Part shown: piece after piece, positions 14,185 to 22,406 of the stretch
Layout: every line of letters begins with the position of its first letter
Numbering within the stretch: position 1 is the stretch's first letter
The notes under the pieces: model-generated
Databases searched by the model: none
Seen by the model: the letters and a program-made list of their open reading frames with translations, nothing else
What the model was told of the DNA's origin: nothing
Made by a program: the position numbers and the translations under genes
Assembly: GCA_910588495.1 (NCBI GenBank)
Contig: CAJUPU010000014.1
Coordinates: 1 to 64,000 of the forward strand
Origin: an uncultured Oscillospiraceae bacterium
Lineage (GTDB): Bacteria; Bacillota; Clostridia; Oscillospirales; Oscillospiraceae
DNA length: 64,000 nt
Reading direction: 5' to 3'

Positions 14185-16125
14185 ATGCCGAACACCGAAG
14201 CGGTCCAATACTATCAGCAGGCCCTGAGGCAGGGCCAGAAGGAATATAAGAACTGCGTCCACCGGGGGCTCAACCCCAACATCCAGGCCCTGGGCGGGTC
14301 CAAGCTCCAGCTCTCCCAGACCAAGCTGGGGGTGATGGAGGTGCCCATCTATCTGGTGGTGGGGTCCACGGAGGAGTCCCGCTGCAATTCGTTCTCCCCC
14401 AGCTTCTTCCCCCTGATGGGGACGGACACCGAGTTCGCCATGAAGTGGACCAACCTGTGCGCCGCCCAGCTCAGCGAGGGCATCCACGACGCCGTCAAGT
14501 GCTATGAGTACCTGGGCCGGTTCTATATCCAGGAGGGGAACAAGCGGGTGAGCGTGCTGCGTTCCATGGGCTCGGCCACCATCCAGGCGGACGTGACCCG
14601 GCTCATGCCGGAGCGCAGCGACGACATCACCACCCAGATCTACCTGGAGTTTCTGGAATTCTTCCGGCACAGCCGGTGTTGGGGGGTGCACTTCAGCGAG
14701 CTGGGGGGATACGCCAAGCTCCAGGCGGCGCTGGGCTTCGCCCGGGACGAGGACTGGCCGGAGGAGCTGCAAAAGAAGTTCAAGGCCCGGTACTTCAGCT
14801 TCCGGGAGAGCTTCTACCGCCTGGGGGGCGGCAGTCTGGGGCTCACCGCCGGGGACGCGCTGCTGCGGTGGCTGGAGTTCCACGACAGCGGGGAGTTCTG
14901 GGCCTCCATCGGCGAGGGGGACTACCGCCGGACGCTGACCGCCATCTGGAAGGAGCTGTGCGTCCACTGCTCCACCCAGCCCATCGCGGTGAGCCTGGCC
15001 CCCGCCGCCGACGGCGAGGAGAAAAAGAGCGTCATGTCCACCCTCCTGGGGACGAAAAAACGGCTGAGGATCGCCTTTTTGTTCCAGGGCACCCCCCAGA
15101 CCAGCGGCTGGACCGCCGCCCACGACCGGGGCCGGGAGTACCTGGAGGAGACCCTGGGGGACAGCGTCAGCGTGCGGTGCTACTACGGGGTGTCCCCCCA
15201 GGGGGCGGACGCGGTGATCGCCGAGGCGCTGGGGGAGGGGGCGGAGCTCATCTTCACCACCTCGGTGAGCCTGATCGACGCCACGCTGCGGGTGGCGGTG
15301 AGATACCCCAAGGTGCGCTTCATGAACTGCTCCATCGACCAGCCCTACGTCAACGTGAAGGCGTACTACTGCCGGGTGTACGAGGGCAAGTTCATCACCG
15401 GCGCCATCGCCGGGGCCATGAGCCAGAGCGGGCGGATCGGCTATGTGGGCAGCTATCCCATCATGGGGGTGCCCGCCAGCATCAACGCCTTTGCCCTGGG
15501 GGCGGCGCTGACCAATCCGGAGGCCCGGATCGACCTGCGCTGGCACTGCCTGCCGGGGAACTATATGGGCGAGTTCCAGCGCCAGAGCATCCAGATCGTC
15601 AGCGACCGGGACTTCATCTCCGAGCAGCCCGACGGCGCCCAGGGCCTGGCCCGGCTGGAGGCGGACGGCGAGCTGGTGCGGCTGGCCTCTCCCAGCTGGC
15701 ACTGGGGGGAGTTCTATGTGCGCATGGTCCGGGAGATGCTCCGCGACCCCAAGACCATCCCCCTGGCGGAGGACAGCAGCAAGGCCATCAACTACTGGTG
15801 GGGGATGAACAGCGGGGTCATCGACCTGCACTTCAGCCCCGAGCTGCCCGAGGGGGTGCGCTCCCTGGCGGAGATCCTGCGCCAGGGCATCCGGGCGGGG
15901 ACCATCCACCCCTTCCAGCGGCTGATCCGGGACCAGGCGGGCAATGTGGTCAACGACGGCTCCCGGGACCTGAGCATGGAGGAGATCTTGAAGATGGACT
16001 GGCTGTGCGACCGCATCGATGGCTCCCTGCCCGCCTTCGACGAGCTGTTGAACGTGGCCAGGCCCACGGTGCGGCGGCTGGGGGTGGACCGGGACAAGAT
16101 CCCGCCGGAGGAGGGGGACGCGTGA
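14185..16125 (+). CDS. Cytosolic ParB-like/BMP (PnrA-type) fusion protein
   Basis: This 646-residue protein starts at the ATG at 14185 after AAGGAGG. There is no signal peptide, although BMP proteins are normally lipoproteins that bind nucleosides. Residues about 45-145 resemble a ParB/sulfiredoxin-type fold, with the segment GRFYIQEGNKRVSVLRSMG matching the GNRR-like nucleotide loop of ParB domains. Residues ~150-290 are helical. Residues ~294-560 match the BMP/PnrA substrate-binding fold (RIAFLFQG; IFTTSVSLID; GKFITGAIAGAMSQSGRIGYVG). The gene overlaps the next by GTGA, so the two are translationally coupled. I infer an intracellular ligand-sensing or regulatory protein, with the ligand possibly a nucleoside. 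The ParB part is a motif-level call. Confidence 0.72.
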   Translation: MPNTEAVQYYQQALRQGQKEYKNCVHRGLNPNIQALGGSKLQLSQTKLGVMEVPIYLVVGSTEESRCNSFSPSFFPLMGTDTEFAMKWTNLCAAQLSEGIHDAVKCYEYLGRFYIQEGNKRVSVLRSMGSATIQADVTRLMPERSDDITTQIYLEFLEFFRHSRCWGVHFSELGGYAKLQAALGFARDEDWPEELQKKFKARYFSFRESFYRLGGGSLGLTAGDALLRWLEFHDSGEFWASIGEGDYRRTLTAIWKELCVHCSTQPIAVSLAPAADGEEKKSVMSTLLGTKKRLRIAFLFQGTPQTSGWTAAHDRGREYLEETLGDSVSVRCYYGVSPQGADAVIAEALGEGAELIFTTSVSLIDATLRVAVRYPKVRFMNCSIDQPYVNVKAYYCRVYEGKFITGAIAGAMSQSGRIGYVGSYPIMGVPASINAFALGAALTNPEARIDLRWHCLPGNYMGEFQRQSIQIVSDRDFISEQPDGAQGLARLEADGELVRLASPSWHWGEFYVRMVREMLRDPKTIPLAEDSSKAINYWWGMNSGVIDLHFSPELPEGVRSLAEILRQGIRAGTIHPFQRLIRDQAGNVVNDGSRDLSMEEILKMDWLCDRIDGSLPAFDELLNVARPTVRRLGVDRDKIPPEEGDA

Positions 16126-16778
16126 AGCTGCTGGTGATCTCCGACGCCCCGGACCCGGGGCTGTGGGACTATTTCTCCAAAGACAAGCTCCAGGGGGCGG
16201 ACGCCATCATCTCCTGTGGGGATCTGCCCGCCTCCTACCTCTCCTTCCTGGTGACCATGGCCAACCGGCCGTTGTTCTACGTCCACGGCAATCACGACAC
16301 CAAATACGAGCACCAGCCCCCCGAGGGCTGCGACTGCATCGACGGCCAGGTGGTGGATTTCAAGGGCTACCGCATCCTGGGGCTGGGGGGGTGCATGAAG
16401 TACAACAGCAGCGTCCACCAGTACACCGAGCGCCAGATGGAGCGGCGCATCGCCAAGATGGGCCGCTCCCTGAACAGGGGCGGGGTGGACATCCTGGTGA
16501 CCCACGCCCCCGCCGAGGGGATGGGCGACCTGGAGGACGGCTGCCACCAGGGCTTCGCCTGTTTCAAGGACCTGATGGACCGATTCAAGCCCCAATACCA
16601 CCTCCACGGCCATGTCCACCTGCAATACGTGCCCACCTGGCCCCGGGTGCGGGAGTACGGGGCCACCACGGTGGTCAATGCCTCGGGCAAATATTTTATC
16701 GAGCTGCCGGACAAGCCTGAGCAGGAATGGGCCCGCCCCCGGGGCGGTCTGCGGGGGTGGCTGGACGGCAGGCGCTGA
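16122..16778 (+). CDS. Metallophosphoesterase
   Basis: This 218-residue calcineurin-like phosphoesterase starts at a GTG overlapping the stop of the ParB/BMP gene. Metal-binding motifs are visible in order: SDAPD (residues 7-11), SCGDLPAS, GNHD, VTHAPAEG and HGHVHLQY. The first motif is D-A-P where most members have D-x-H, so one metal ligand may be replaced or supplied elsewhere. Enzymes of this class cleave cyclic nucleotides, phosphodiesters or phosphoproteins. Coupling to a BMP-fold protein suggests a nucleotide-related substrate (inference). It is cytoplasmic, with no signal sequence. Confidence 0.82.
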   Translation: MKLLVISDAPDPGLWDYFSKDKLQGADAIISCGDLPASYLSFLVTMANRPLFYVHGNHDTKYEHQPPEGCDCIDGQVVDFKGYRILGLGGCMKYNSSVHQYTERQMERRIAKMGRSLNRGGVDILVTHAPAEGMGDLEDGCHQGFACFKDLMDRFKPQYHLHGHVHLQYVPTWPRVREYGATTVVNASGKYFIELPDKPEQEWARPRGGLRGWLDGRR

Positions 16779-16794
16779 GGAAGGGGAATGGCGG

Positions 16795-17418
16795 ATGGAA
16801 CGAGACCAGCGGTGGCTGAAGTGGGCCGTCGAACTGCAAAGCCTGGCCCAGGCGGGGCTGACCTATGGGCGGGACGCCTATGACCGGGCGCGCTATGAGC
16901 GTATCCGGGAGATCTCGGCGGAGATCTTGTCCCATATGTCGGATCTGCCCGTGGGAACGGTGCGGGACCTTTTCTGCAGCGAGACCGGATACCAGACACC
17001 GAAGATCGACACCCGCGCGGCGATCTTCCAGGATGGGAAGATCCTTTTGGTCCAGGAGAACGACAAACGCTGGTCCCTGCCCGGCGGCTGGTGCGACGTG
17101 GACATATCGGTGGGTGAGAATACGGTGAAGGAGGTGCGGGAGGAGTCGGGGCTGGAGGCGGCGGCAGAGCTGGTGATCGCCATCCAGGACCGGGCAAAGC
17201 ACAACCTTCCCCCATATGCCTATGGCGTGTGCAAAATATTCGTCCTGTGCTCGGTGACAGGCGGGCAGTTCCAGGAGAACATCGAAACGATAGGATATGG
17301 ATATTTTGCGGAGAACGATCTTCCGGAGCTGGCGGAGGAAAAGAACAACGGGGAACAGCTCCGGATGTGCTTCCAGGCCTATCGCGCGGGAGAGGCATGG
17401 AGGACGCTTTTAGATTGA
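16795..17418 (+). CDS. Nudix hydrolase with N-terminal helical domain
   Basis: This 207-residue protein starts at the ATG at 16795 after AAGGGGAA. Residues 1-65 match the helical N-terminal region of Nudix proteins of the ADP-ribose pyrophosphatase type. The Nudix domain starts near KIDTRAAIFQDGKILLVQE, with the box GGWCDVDISVGENTVKEVREESGLE. The first box Glu is replaced by Ile (GWCDVDI where relatives have GWCDVGE), but the REVxEESG-like metal-binding helix is kept. The likely reaction is hydrolysis of a nucleoside diphosphate linked to another group, such as ADP-ribose. It lies 16 bp after the phosphoesterase gene and ends at a strong terminator, so the three genes form an operon. Confidence 0.85.
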   Translation: MERDQRWLKWAVELQSLAQAGLTYGRDAYDRARYERIREISAEILSHMSDLPVGTVRDLFCSETGYQTPKIDTRAAIFQDGKILLVQENDKRWSLPGGWCDVDISVGENTVKEVREESGLEAAAELVIAIQDRAKHNLPPYAYGVCKIFVLCSVTGGQFQENIETIGYGYFAENDLPELAEEKNNGEQLRMCFQAYRAGEAWRTLLD

Positions 17419-17450
17419 CCCTGCCCCGCGATCGTTCGGGCAACTTATAA

Positions 17451-17485
17451 AGAGCCCCCGCAGGCCATTAGCCTGCGGGGGCTCT
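17451..17485. terminator. Bidirectional terminator between Nudix and symporter genes
   Basis: AGAGCCCCCGCAGGC pairs perfectly with GCCTGCGGGGGCTCT around CATTA. It separates two convergent genes. Confidence 0.85.
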
Positions 17486-17503
17486 GCCATGTATCCGAAG
17501 TAT

Positions 17504-19090
17504 CTACTGCTCCCCGGCCTTCACCGCCGCGGCGGCCTCCGCCTGGATGTCCGGGAAATTGGACAGCATGGGCTCGATATCTTTCCCCCGGAGCCTGCGG
17601 TCCACGTAGTTCTTGGTGACGGCGATCACCACCGGGGACAGGGCCAGCACGCCCACCAGGTTGGGGAGCATCATCATGCCGTTGAGGGTGTCGGCGATCT
17701 CCCAGGCCAGGTTCTCCCCCATCACCGCGCCGCCGAAGGTGGCCAGCACGAAGGCCGCCTGATACACCCGCGCGATCTTCTCCCCGAACAAAAACTCACA
17801 GGCTTTGCCGCCGTAGTGGCTCCACCCCAGGCAGGTGGAAAAGGCGAAGAGCATGACGGAGACAGCCACGAAGGCCGCCCCGGCGAAGCCGAAGTGGATG
17901 GAGAACACGGTGCTCACCAGGTTGGCCTTGGTGAGGACGGTGCCGGCGTGCTCGGCGGCGGTGACGCCGCTCTCCAGGTCCACCAGCCCCGAGGACAGCA
18001 CGGAGAAGGCGGTGAGGGTGCACACGACGATGGTGTCGGCGAACACCTCGAAGATGCCCCACATGCCCTGGCGGGCGGGCTCCTTCACGTTGGAGCTGGA
18101 GTTGGCCATGACGGAGGAGCCCAGGCCCGCCTCGTTGGAGAACACCCCCCGCTTCATGCCCTGCTCGATGGCCAGCTTCATCACGGAGCCGGCCGCGCCG
18201 CCGGCGGCGGCCTCCAAGGAGAAGGCGCTGGAGAAAATGGCGGCAAACACCGGGCCCACCATGGAGATGTTGAGGCAGAAGATGGCCGCGGAGCCGATGA
18301 TATACAAGATCACCATGAAGGGGACGATCTTCTCGGTGACGGAAGCGATCCGCTTCAGCCCCCCCAGGATCACCAGCCCTGCCAGGAACACGATGGCGAC
18401 GCCGGTGGCCCAGGTGGGCACGCCGAACACGTCCTTCATGTTGCCGGAGATGGAGTTGATCTGGGTCATGTTGCCGATGCCGAAGGAGGCCAGGAAGCAG
18501 AACAGGGAGAACAGCACCGCCAGCGCCGTGCCCACGGCCCGGCAGCCCTTTTTGGCTCCCAGGCCGTCCCGGAGGTAGTACATGGCCCCGCCGGACCACT
18601 CCCCGGCGGAGTTCTTCCGGCGGTAGAAGATGCCCAGTACGTTCTCCGCGTAGCTGGTCATCATGCCGAAGAAGGCGATCAGCCACATCCAGAACACGGC
18701 CCCGGGGCCGCCCACCATGATGGCCCCGGCCACGCCCACGATGTTGCCGGTGCCCACGGTGGCGGCCAGGGCGGTGCACAGGGCCTGGAACTGGGAGATG
18801 GACTTGTCCTGGGTGTGGCCGGACACGTCCTTGCGCAGCACGGCCCCGATGGTCTCCCGGATCCAGTGGCCGAAGTGGCTGACCTGGAAGAACCTGGCCC
18901 GGCAGGTCATGAACACGCCCACGAAAGCCAGCAGGATCAGCGCGGGCCAGCCCCAGACGATGTTGTTCAGGAAGCTGTTGACCTCCCCCACCACCTCCAG
19001 CGCCCGCTCCATGGGGCCGGGGCCGAGGTCGGGCCGGGGGGCGGGCTGGGCGGCCCCGGCGATGGACAGCGCACGGAAGAATTCAGACAT
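17504..19090 (-). CDS. Sodium:alanine symporter (AGCS family)
   Basis: This 528-residue transporter starts at an ATG 4 bp after GAGGGGAAC, not at an in-frame codon 20 residues earlier. About eleven membrane segments carry the family signatures: TVGTGNIVGVAGAIMVGGPGAVFWMW, GGAMYYLRDGLG, and NEAGLGSSVMANSSSNVKEPARQGMWG, which holds the sodium and amino-acid contact region. It takes up alanine or glycine with Na+. It is monocistronic, with its own promoter and a shared terminator. Confidence 0.92.
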   Translation of the reverse strand: MSEFFRALSIAGAAQPAPRPDLGPGPMERALEVVGEVNSFLNNIVWGWPALILLAFVGVFMTCRARFFQVSHFGHWIRETIGAVLRKDVSGHTQDKSISQFQALCTALAATVGTGNIVGVAGAIMVGGPGAVFWMWLIAFFGMMTSYAENVLGIFYRRKNSAGEWSGGAMYYLRDGLGAKKGCRAVGTALAVLFSLFCFLASFGIGNMTQINSISGNMKDVFGVPTWATGVAIVFLAGLVILGGLKRIASVTEKIVPFMVILYIIGSAAIFCLNISMVGPVFAAIFSSAFSLEAAAGGAAGSVMKLAIEQGMKRGVFSNEAGLGSSVMANSSSNVKEPARQGMWGIFEVFADTIVVCTLTAFSVLSSGLVDLESGVTAAEHAGTVLTKANLVSTVFSIHFGFAGAAFVAVSVMLFAFSTCLGWSHYGGKACEFLFGEKIARVYQAAFVLATFGGAVMGENLAWEIADTLNGMMMLPNLVGVLALSPVVIAVTKNYVDRRLRGKDIEPMLSNFPDIQAEAAAAVKAGEQ

Positions 19091-19121
19091 AGGTTCCCCT
19101 CTTTTCTCGTTTCTCCCCAGC

Positions 19122-19150
19122 AGTATATAATAACACGGCGCAAAACGCAA
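19122..19150 (-). promoter_or_regulatory. Promoter of the symporter gene
   Basis: On the minus strand TTGCGT (19145-19150) and TATACT (19122-19127) are separated by 17 bp, about 30 bp upstream of the ATG. Confidence 0.6.
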
Positions 19151-19185
19151 GGAAAATGTGGGGAGGGCGGGACATTGGGGACTTT

Positions 19186-20616
19186 TTATGGGGCCAGGAG
19201 CTCCCGCAGCGCCGCGTTCACCGCCTGGGGGTCGGCCCGGCCCTTCAGCTCTCTCATGACCTGGCCCACCAGGAAGCCGAGGGCCTTCTCCTTGCCGCCC
19301 CTATAGTCCGCCGCGGACCGGGGGTTGGCCGCCAGCGCCCGGGCGCACGCCTCCCGCACCAGGCCGTCGTCGCCGATCTGCTCCAGGCCGTGCTCCGCCA
19401 CATAGCCGTCCACGTCGCCGTCGGTGTCGAACACGGCCTCGAACACCTTGACGGCGGTGTTGCGGTTGAGCTTCCCCGCCCCCACCAGGGCGATCAGCCG
19501 GGCCAGGGTGGGGGCGGTGAGGGGCATATCCCGGGGCTCCATGCCGCGCTGGGACAGGGCCCCCAGCACCTCCCCCATGATCCAGTTGGCCCCCTGCTTG
19601 GGGGGCGCGCCCAGGGCCGTCACCTCCTCGAACAGCGCCGCCAGCGCCCGGTCCGAGGTGATCGTCTCGCAGTCGCAGCGAGGCAGTCCGTAGTCCGCCT
19701 GATACCGCGCCCGCTTCTCCTCCCCCAGCTCGGGCCGGGCGGCGCGCAGGGCGTCCAGATAGTCCTCAGACAGCTGGATGGGCGGCAGGTCCGGCTCGGG
19801 GAAGTAGCGGTAGTCCTGGGCGTCCTCCTTGGAGCGCATGGCATAGGAGGCGTCCTTGTTCTCGTCCCAGCGGCGGGTCTCCTGGATCACCCGCCCGCCC
19901 TCCTCGATCAGCTCGATCTGCCGTCGGGCCTCATACCGGATGGCCCGGGCGATAGCCTTGAAAGAGTTCAGGTTCTTCATCTCCGTCCGGGTGCCCAGCC
20001 GCCCGCTGCCCAGGGGCCGCACGGACAGGTTCACGTCGCACCGCAAAGACCCCTCCTGCATCTTGCAGTCGGACACCCCCAGGTACACCAGCGTCTCCTT
20101 CAGCTTCTCCAGGTAAGCGATGACTTCCTCCGCCGTGCGGAAGTCCGGCCGGGTGACGATCTCGATCAGGGGCACCCCGCAGCGGTTGTAGTCCGCCCGG
20201 GTCTGGCCCAGCCAGGGGTCGTGGACCAGCTTGCCCGCGTCCTCCTCCATGTGCAGCTCGTGGATATGGATGGTCTTGTCCCCCGCGCCGGTGCGTATGT
20301 CCACCGCGCCGTCCCGGGCGATGGGGAGATAGAGCTGGGAGATCTGGTACGCCTTGGGCAGGTCGGGGTAGAAGTAGTTCTTCCGGTCGAACCTGCTGTG
20401 CCGGGCGATCTGGCAGTTCAGGGCCAGAGCGGCCTTGACGGCGAACTCCAGCACCCTGCGGTTCAGCACGGGCAGGGTCCCGGGCATCCCGGTGCACACC
20501 GGGCAGCAGTGGGTGTTGGGCGCGCCGCCGAAGGCGGTGGTGCAGGAGCAGAATATCTTGGTCTTGGTGGCCAGCTCCACGTGGGTCTCCAGGCCGATCA
20601 CGGTCTCCCAGGTCAT
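19186..20616 (-). CDS. gatB: Asp/Glu-tRNA amidotransferase subunit B
   Basis: This 476-residue protein starts MTWETVIGLETHVELATKTKIFC, the GatB signature. The central kinase-like cradle has the zinc site CSC...CCPVCTGMPG and residues for tRNA phosphorylation (FDRKNYFYPDLPKAYQISQ). The C-terminal helical and YqeY-like tail domains (from about residue 300) bind the tRNA elbow. It activates Asp on tRNA-Asn (or Glu on tRNA-Gln) with ATP. Its ATG overlaps the gatA stop (ATGA). It is the last gene of the T-box operon aspS-gatC-gatA-gatB. Confidence 0.96.
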   Translation of the reverse strand: MTWETVIGLETHVELATKTKIFCSCTTAFGGAPNTHCCPVCTGMPGTLPVLNRRVLEFAVKAALALNCQIARHSRFDRKNYFYPDLPKAYQISQLYLPIARDGAVDIRTGAGDKTIHIHELHMEEDAGKLVHDPWLGQTRADYNRCGVPLIEIVTRPDFRTAEEVIAYLEKLKETLVYLGVSDCKMQEGSLRCDVNLSVRPLGSGRLGTRTEMKNLNSFKAIARAIRYEARRQIELIEEGGRVIQETRRWDENKDASYAMRSKEDAQDYRYFPEPDLPPIQLSEDYLDALRAARPELGEEKRARYQADYGLPRCDCETITSDRALAALFEEVTALGAPPKQGANWIMGEVLGALSQRGMEPRDMPLTAPTLARLIALVGAGKLNRNTAVKVFEAVFDTDGDVDGYVAEHGLEQIGDDGLVREACARALAANPRSAADYRGGKEKALGFLVGQVMRELKGRADPQAVNAALRELLAP

Positions 20617-22079
20617 GCCGGGTCCCCTCCTTTTGGTGCGCGTCTGTGATGGTCCGTATCCAGCTGGAAGGCGTGGGCGGCGTTGAGCAGCCGCCCCTCC
20701 CCGAAATGGGGCGCGATGAGCTGGGCCCCGATGGGCAGGCCCCGGCAGTCGAAGCCGCAGGGCATGGACAGCCCCGGCAGTCCCGCCAGGTTGACGGACA
20801 CGGTGTAGATATCGCTCAGGTACATCCTCAGCGGGTCGCCCAGGCTGTCCCCCAGCCTGGGGGCGGCGGCGGGTGCGGCGGGGGTGAGGAGCAGGTCGCA
20901 CCGCCGGAACGCCTGGTCGAAGGCGCTCTTAATCATCGCTTTCACCTGGAGGGCCTTTTTGTAATAGGCGTCGTAGTAGCCGGAGAACAGCACGAAGGCG
21001 CCCAGCAGGATCCGCCGTTTCACCTCCGCCCCGAAGCCCTGGGTCCGGGTCTTGCGGTAGAGGTCCTCCAGCCCGCCGTACTCCTGGGCCCGCCAGCCGT
21101 ACTTCACCCCGTCGAACCGGGACAGGTTGGAGGACGCCTCGGCGGCGGCGATGATGTAGTAGGCGGGGACGGCGTATTCCAGCACCGGGAAGGACAGCTC
21201 CACCACCTCCGCCCCCCGGTCCTTCAGCACCTGGGCGGCGCCCAGCACGGCGTCGCGGACCTCTCCGTCCAGCCCCGCCCCGAAGCACTCCCCCGGCAGG
21301 CCGATCTTCACCCCCCGGATATCGCCGGTGAGCCCTTCCAGCAGCCGTCCATAGTCCCCGTCCAGGCTGGTGGCGTCCCTGGGGTCCCGGGCCATGACCG
21401 CGTCCAGCACGGCGGCGCAGTCCGCCGCGTCCCTGCACAGCGGGCCGATCTGGTCCAGCGACGAGGCGTAGGCGATCAGCCCATACCGGCTCACCGTGCC
21501 GTAGGTGGGCTTGATCCCGGTGACGCCGCAGTGGGCGGCGGGCTGGCGGATCGACCCGCCGGTGTCCGACCCGATGGCGTACCAGCCCATGCCCGCCGCC
21601 ACCGCCGCAGCCCCGCCGCCGGAGGACCCCCCCGGGACCCTCTCCAGGTCCCAGGGGCTGCGCACCGGGCCGTAGAAGGAGGTCTCGGAGGTGGAGCCCA
21701 TGGCGAACTCGTCCATGTTCAGCTTGCCCAGGGACACCGCCCCCGCCTCCCGCAGCCTGTCCACCACCGTGGCGTCATAGGGGGGCGCGAAGTCCCCCAG
21801 GATCTTGGACGCGCAGGAGGTCTTGACCCCTCGGGTGCAGATGTTGTCCTTGAGGGCCATGGGCACGCCGTAGAGGGGGCTCCGGGCGGTCCCCGCCCCG
21901 GCCTGGAGGGCCTGCGCCCGGTCCAGGGTCCGTTCCCCCGTCACGGTGATGTAGGCGTTCAGCGCCCCGTTCCGGGCGGCGATGGCGGCCAGCGCCGCCT
22001 CGGCGGCCTCCCGGACGGAGACCTCCCCCCGTTTGATGGCCCCGCCCAGCTCCAGGGCGGTCAGTTTGGTCAGCTCCAT
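20613..22079 (-). CDS. gatA: Asp/Glu-tRNA amidotransferase subunit A
   Basis: This 488-residue amidase-signature enzyme releases ammonia from glutamine for the GatB site. The Ser-cisSer-Lys catalytic triad is visible: Lys77 in ALKDNI, Ser152 in GGSSGGGAAAV and Ser176 in GSDTGGSIRQPA. Its length is normal for the family. It lies 12 bp downstream of gatC and overlaps gatB by 4 bp, giving tight coupling of the three subunits. Confidence 0.96.
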   Translation of the reverse strand: MELTKLTALELGGAIKRGEVSVREAAEAALAAIAARNGALNAYITVTGERTLDRAQALQAGAGTARSPLYGVPMALKDNICTRGVKTSCASKILGDFAPPYDATVVDRLREAGAVSLGKLNMDEFAMGSTSETSFYGPVRSPWDLERVPGGSSGGGAAAVAAGMGWYAIGSDTGGSIRQPAAHCGVTGIKPTYGTVSRYGLIAYASSLDQIGPLCRDAADCAAVLDAVMARDPRDATSLDGDYGRLLEGLTGDIRGVKIGLPGECFGAGLDGEVRDAVLGAAQVLKDRGAEVVELSFPVLEYAVPAYYIIAAAEASSNLSRFDGVKYGWRAQEYGGLEDLYRKTRTQGFGAEVKRRILLGAFVLFSGYYDAYYKKALQVKAMIKSAFDQAFRRCDLLLTPAAPAAAPRLGDSLGDPLRMYLSDIYTVSVNLAGLPGLSMPCGFDCRGLPIGAQLIAPHFGEGRLLNAAHAFQLDTDHHRRAPKGGDPA

Positions 22080-22091
22080 CGTCCCACCTCC

Positions 22092-22379
22092 TCACTCCAC
22101 CGCTCTGGGCGCCAAAAACGCCTCCTGGTCCCCGCCGGGCGAGCCGGCCAGCAGCTCCTCCCGGTGCTGGGAGGGGGCCGCCTCGTCCTCCCGCAGCACG
22201 TTTTTCACCGGGAACACGTGGCTCATGGGCTCCACGCCCTGGGTGTCCAGCCGGTCCAGCACGTCCATATAGGCCACGATCCGCTCCAGCTCCTCGGTCA
22301 TGGCCCGCTTCTCCCCGGGCTGAAGCTCCAGCCGGGACAGATGCGCGATATAGTCCACCATGTCGGTGTCGATCTTCAT
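22092..22379 (-). CDS. gatC: Asp/Glu-tRNA amidotransferase subunit C
   Basis: This 95-residue GatC starts MKIDTDMVDYIAHLSRLEL, the usual N-terminal helix. It carries the PMSHVFPVKNVLREDEA stretch that wraps between GatA and GatB. The ATG at 22379 follows GGAGAGAG; an upstream in-frame start would add six residues that family members lack. Confidence 0.94.
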   Translation of the reverse strand: MKIDTDMVDYIAHLSRLELQPGEKRAMTEELERIVAYMDVLDRLDTQGVEPMSHVFPVKNVLREDEAAPSQHREELLAGSPGGDQEAFLAPRAVE

Positions 22380-22406
22380 AACGCTCTCTCCTTCCAAAAA
22401 AGTGGG

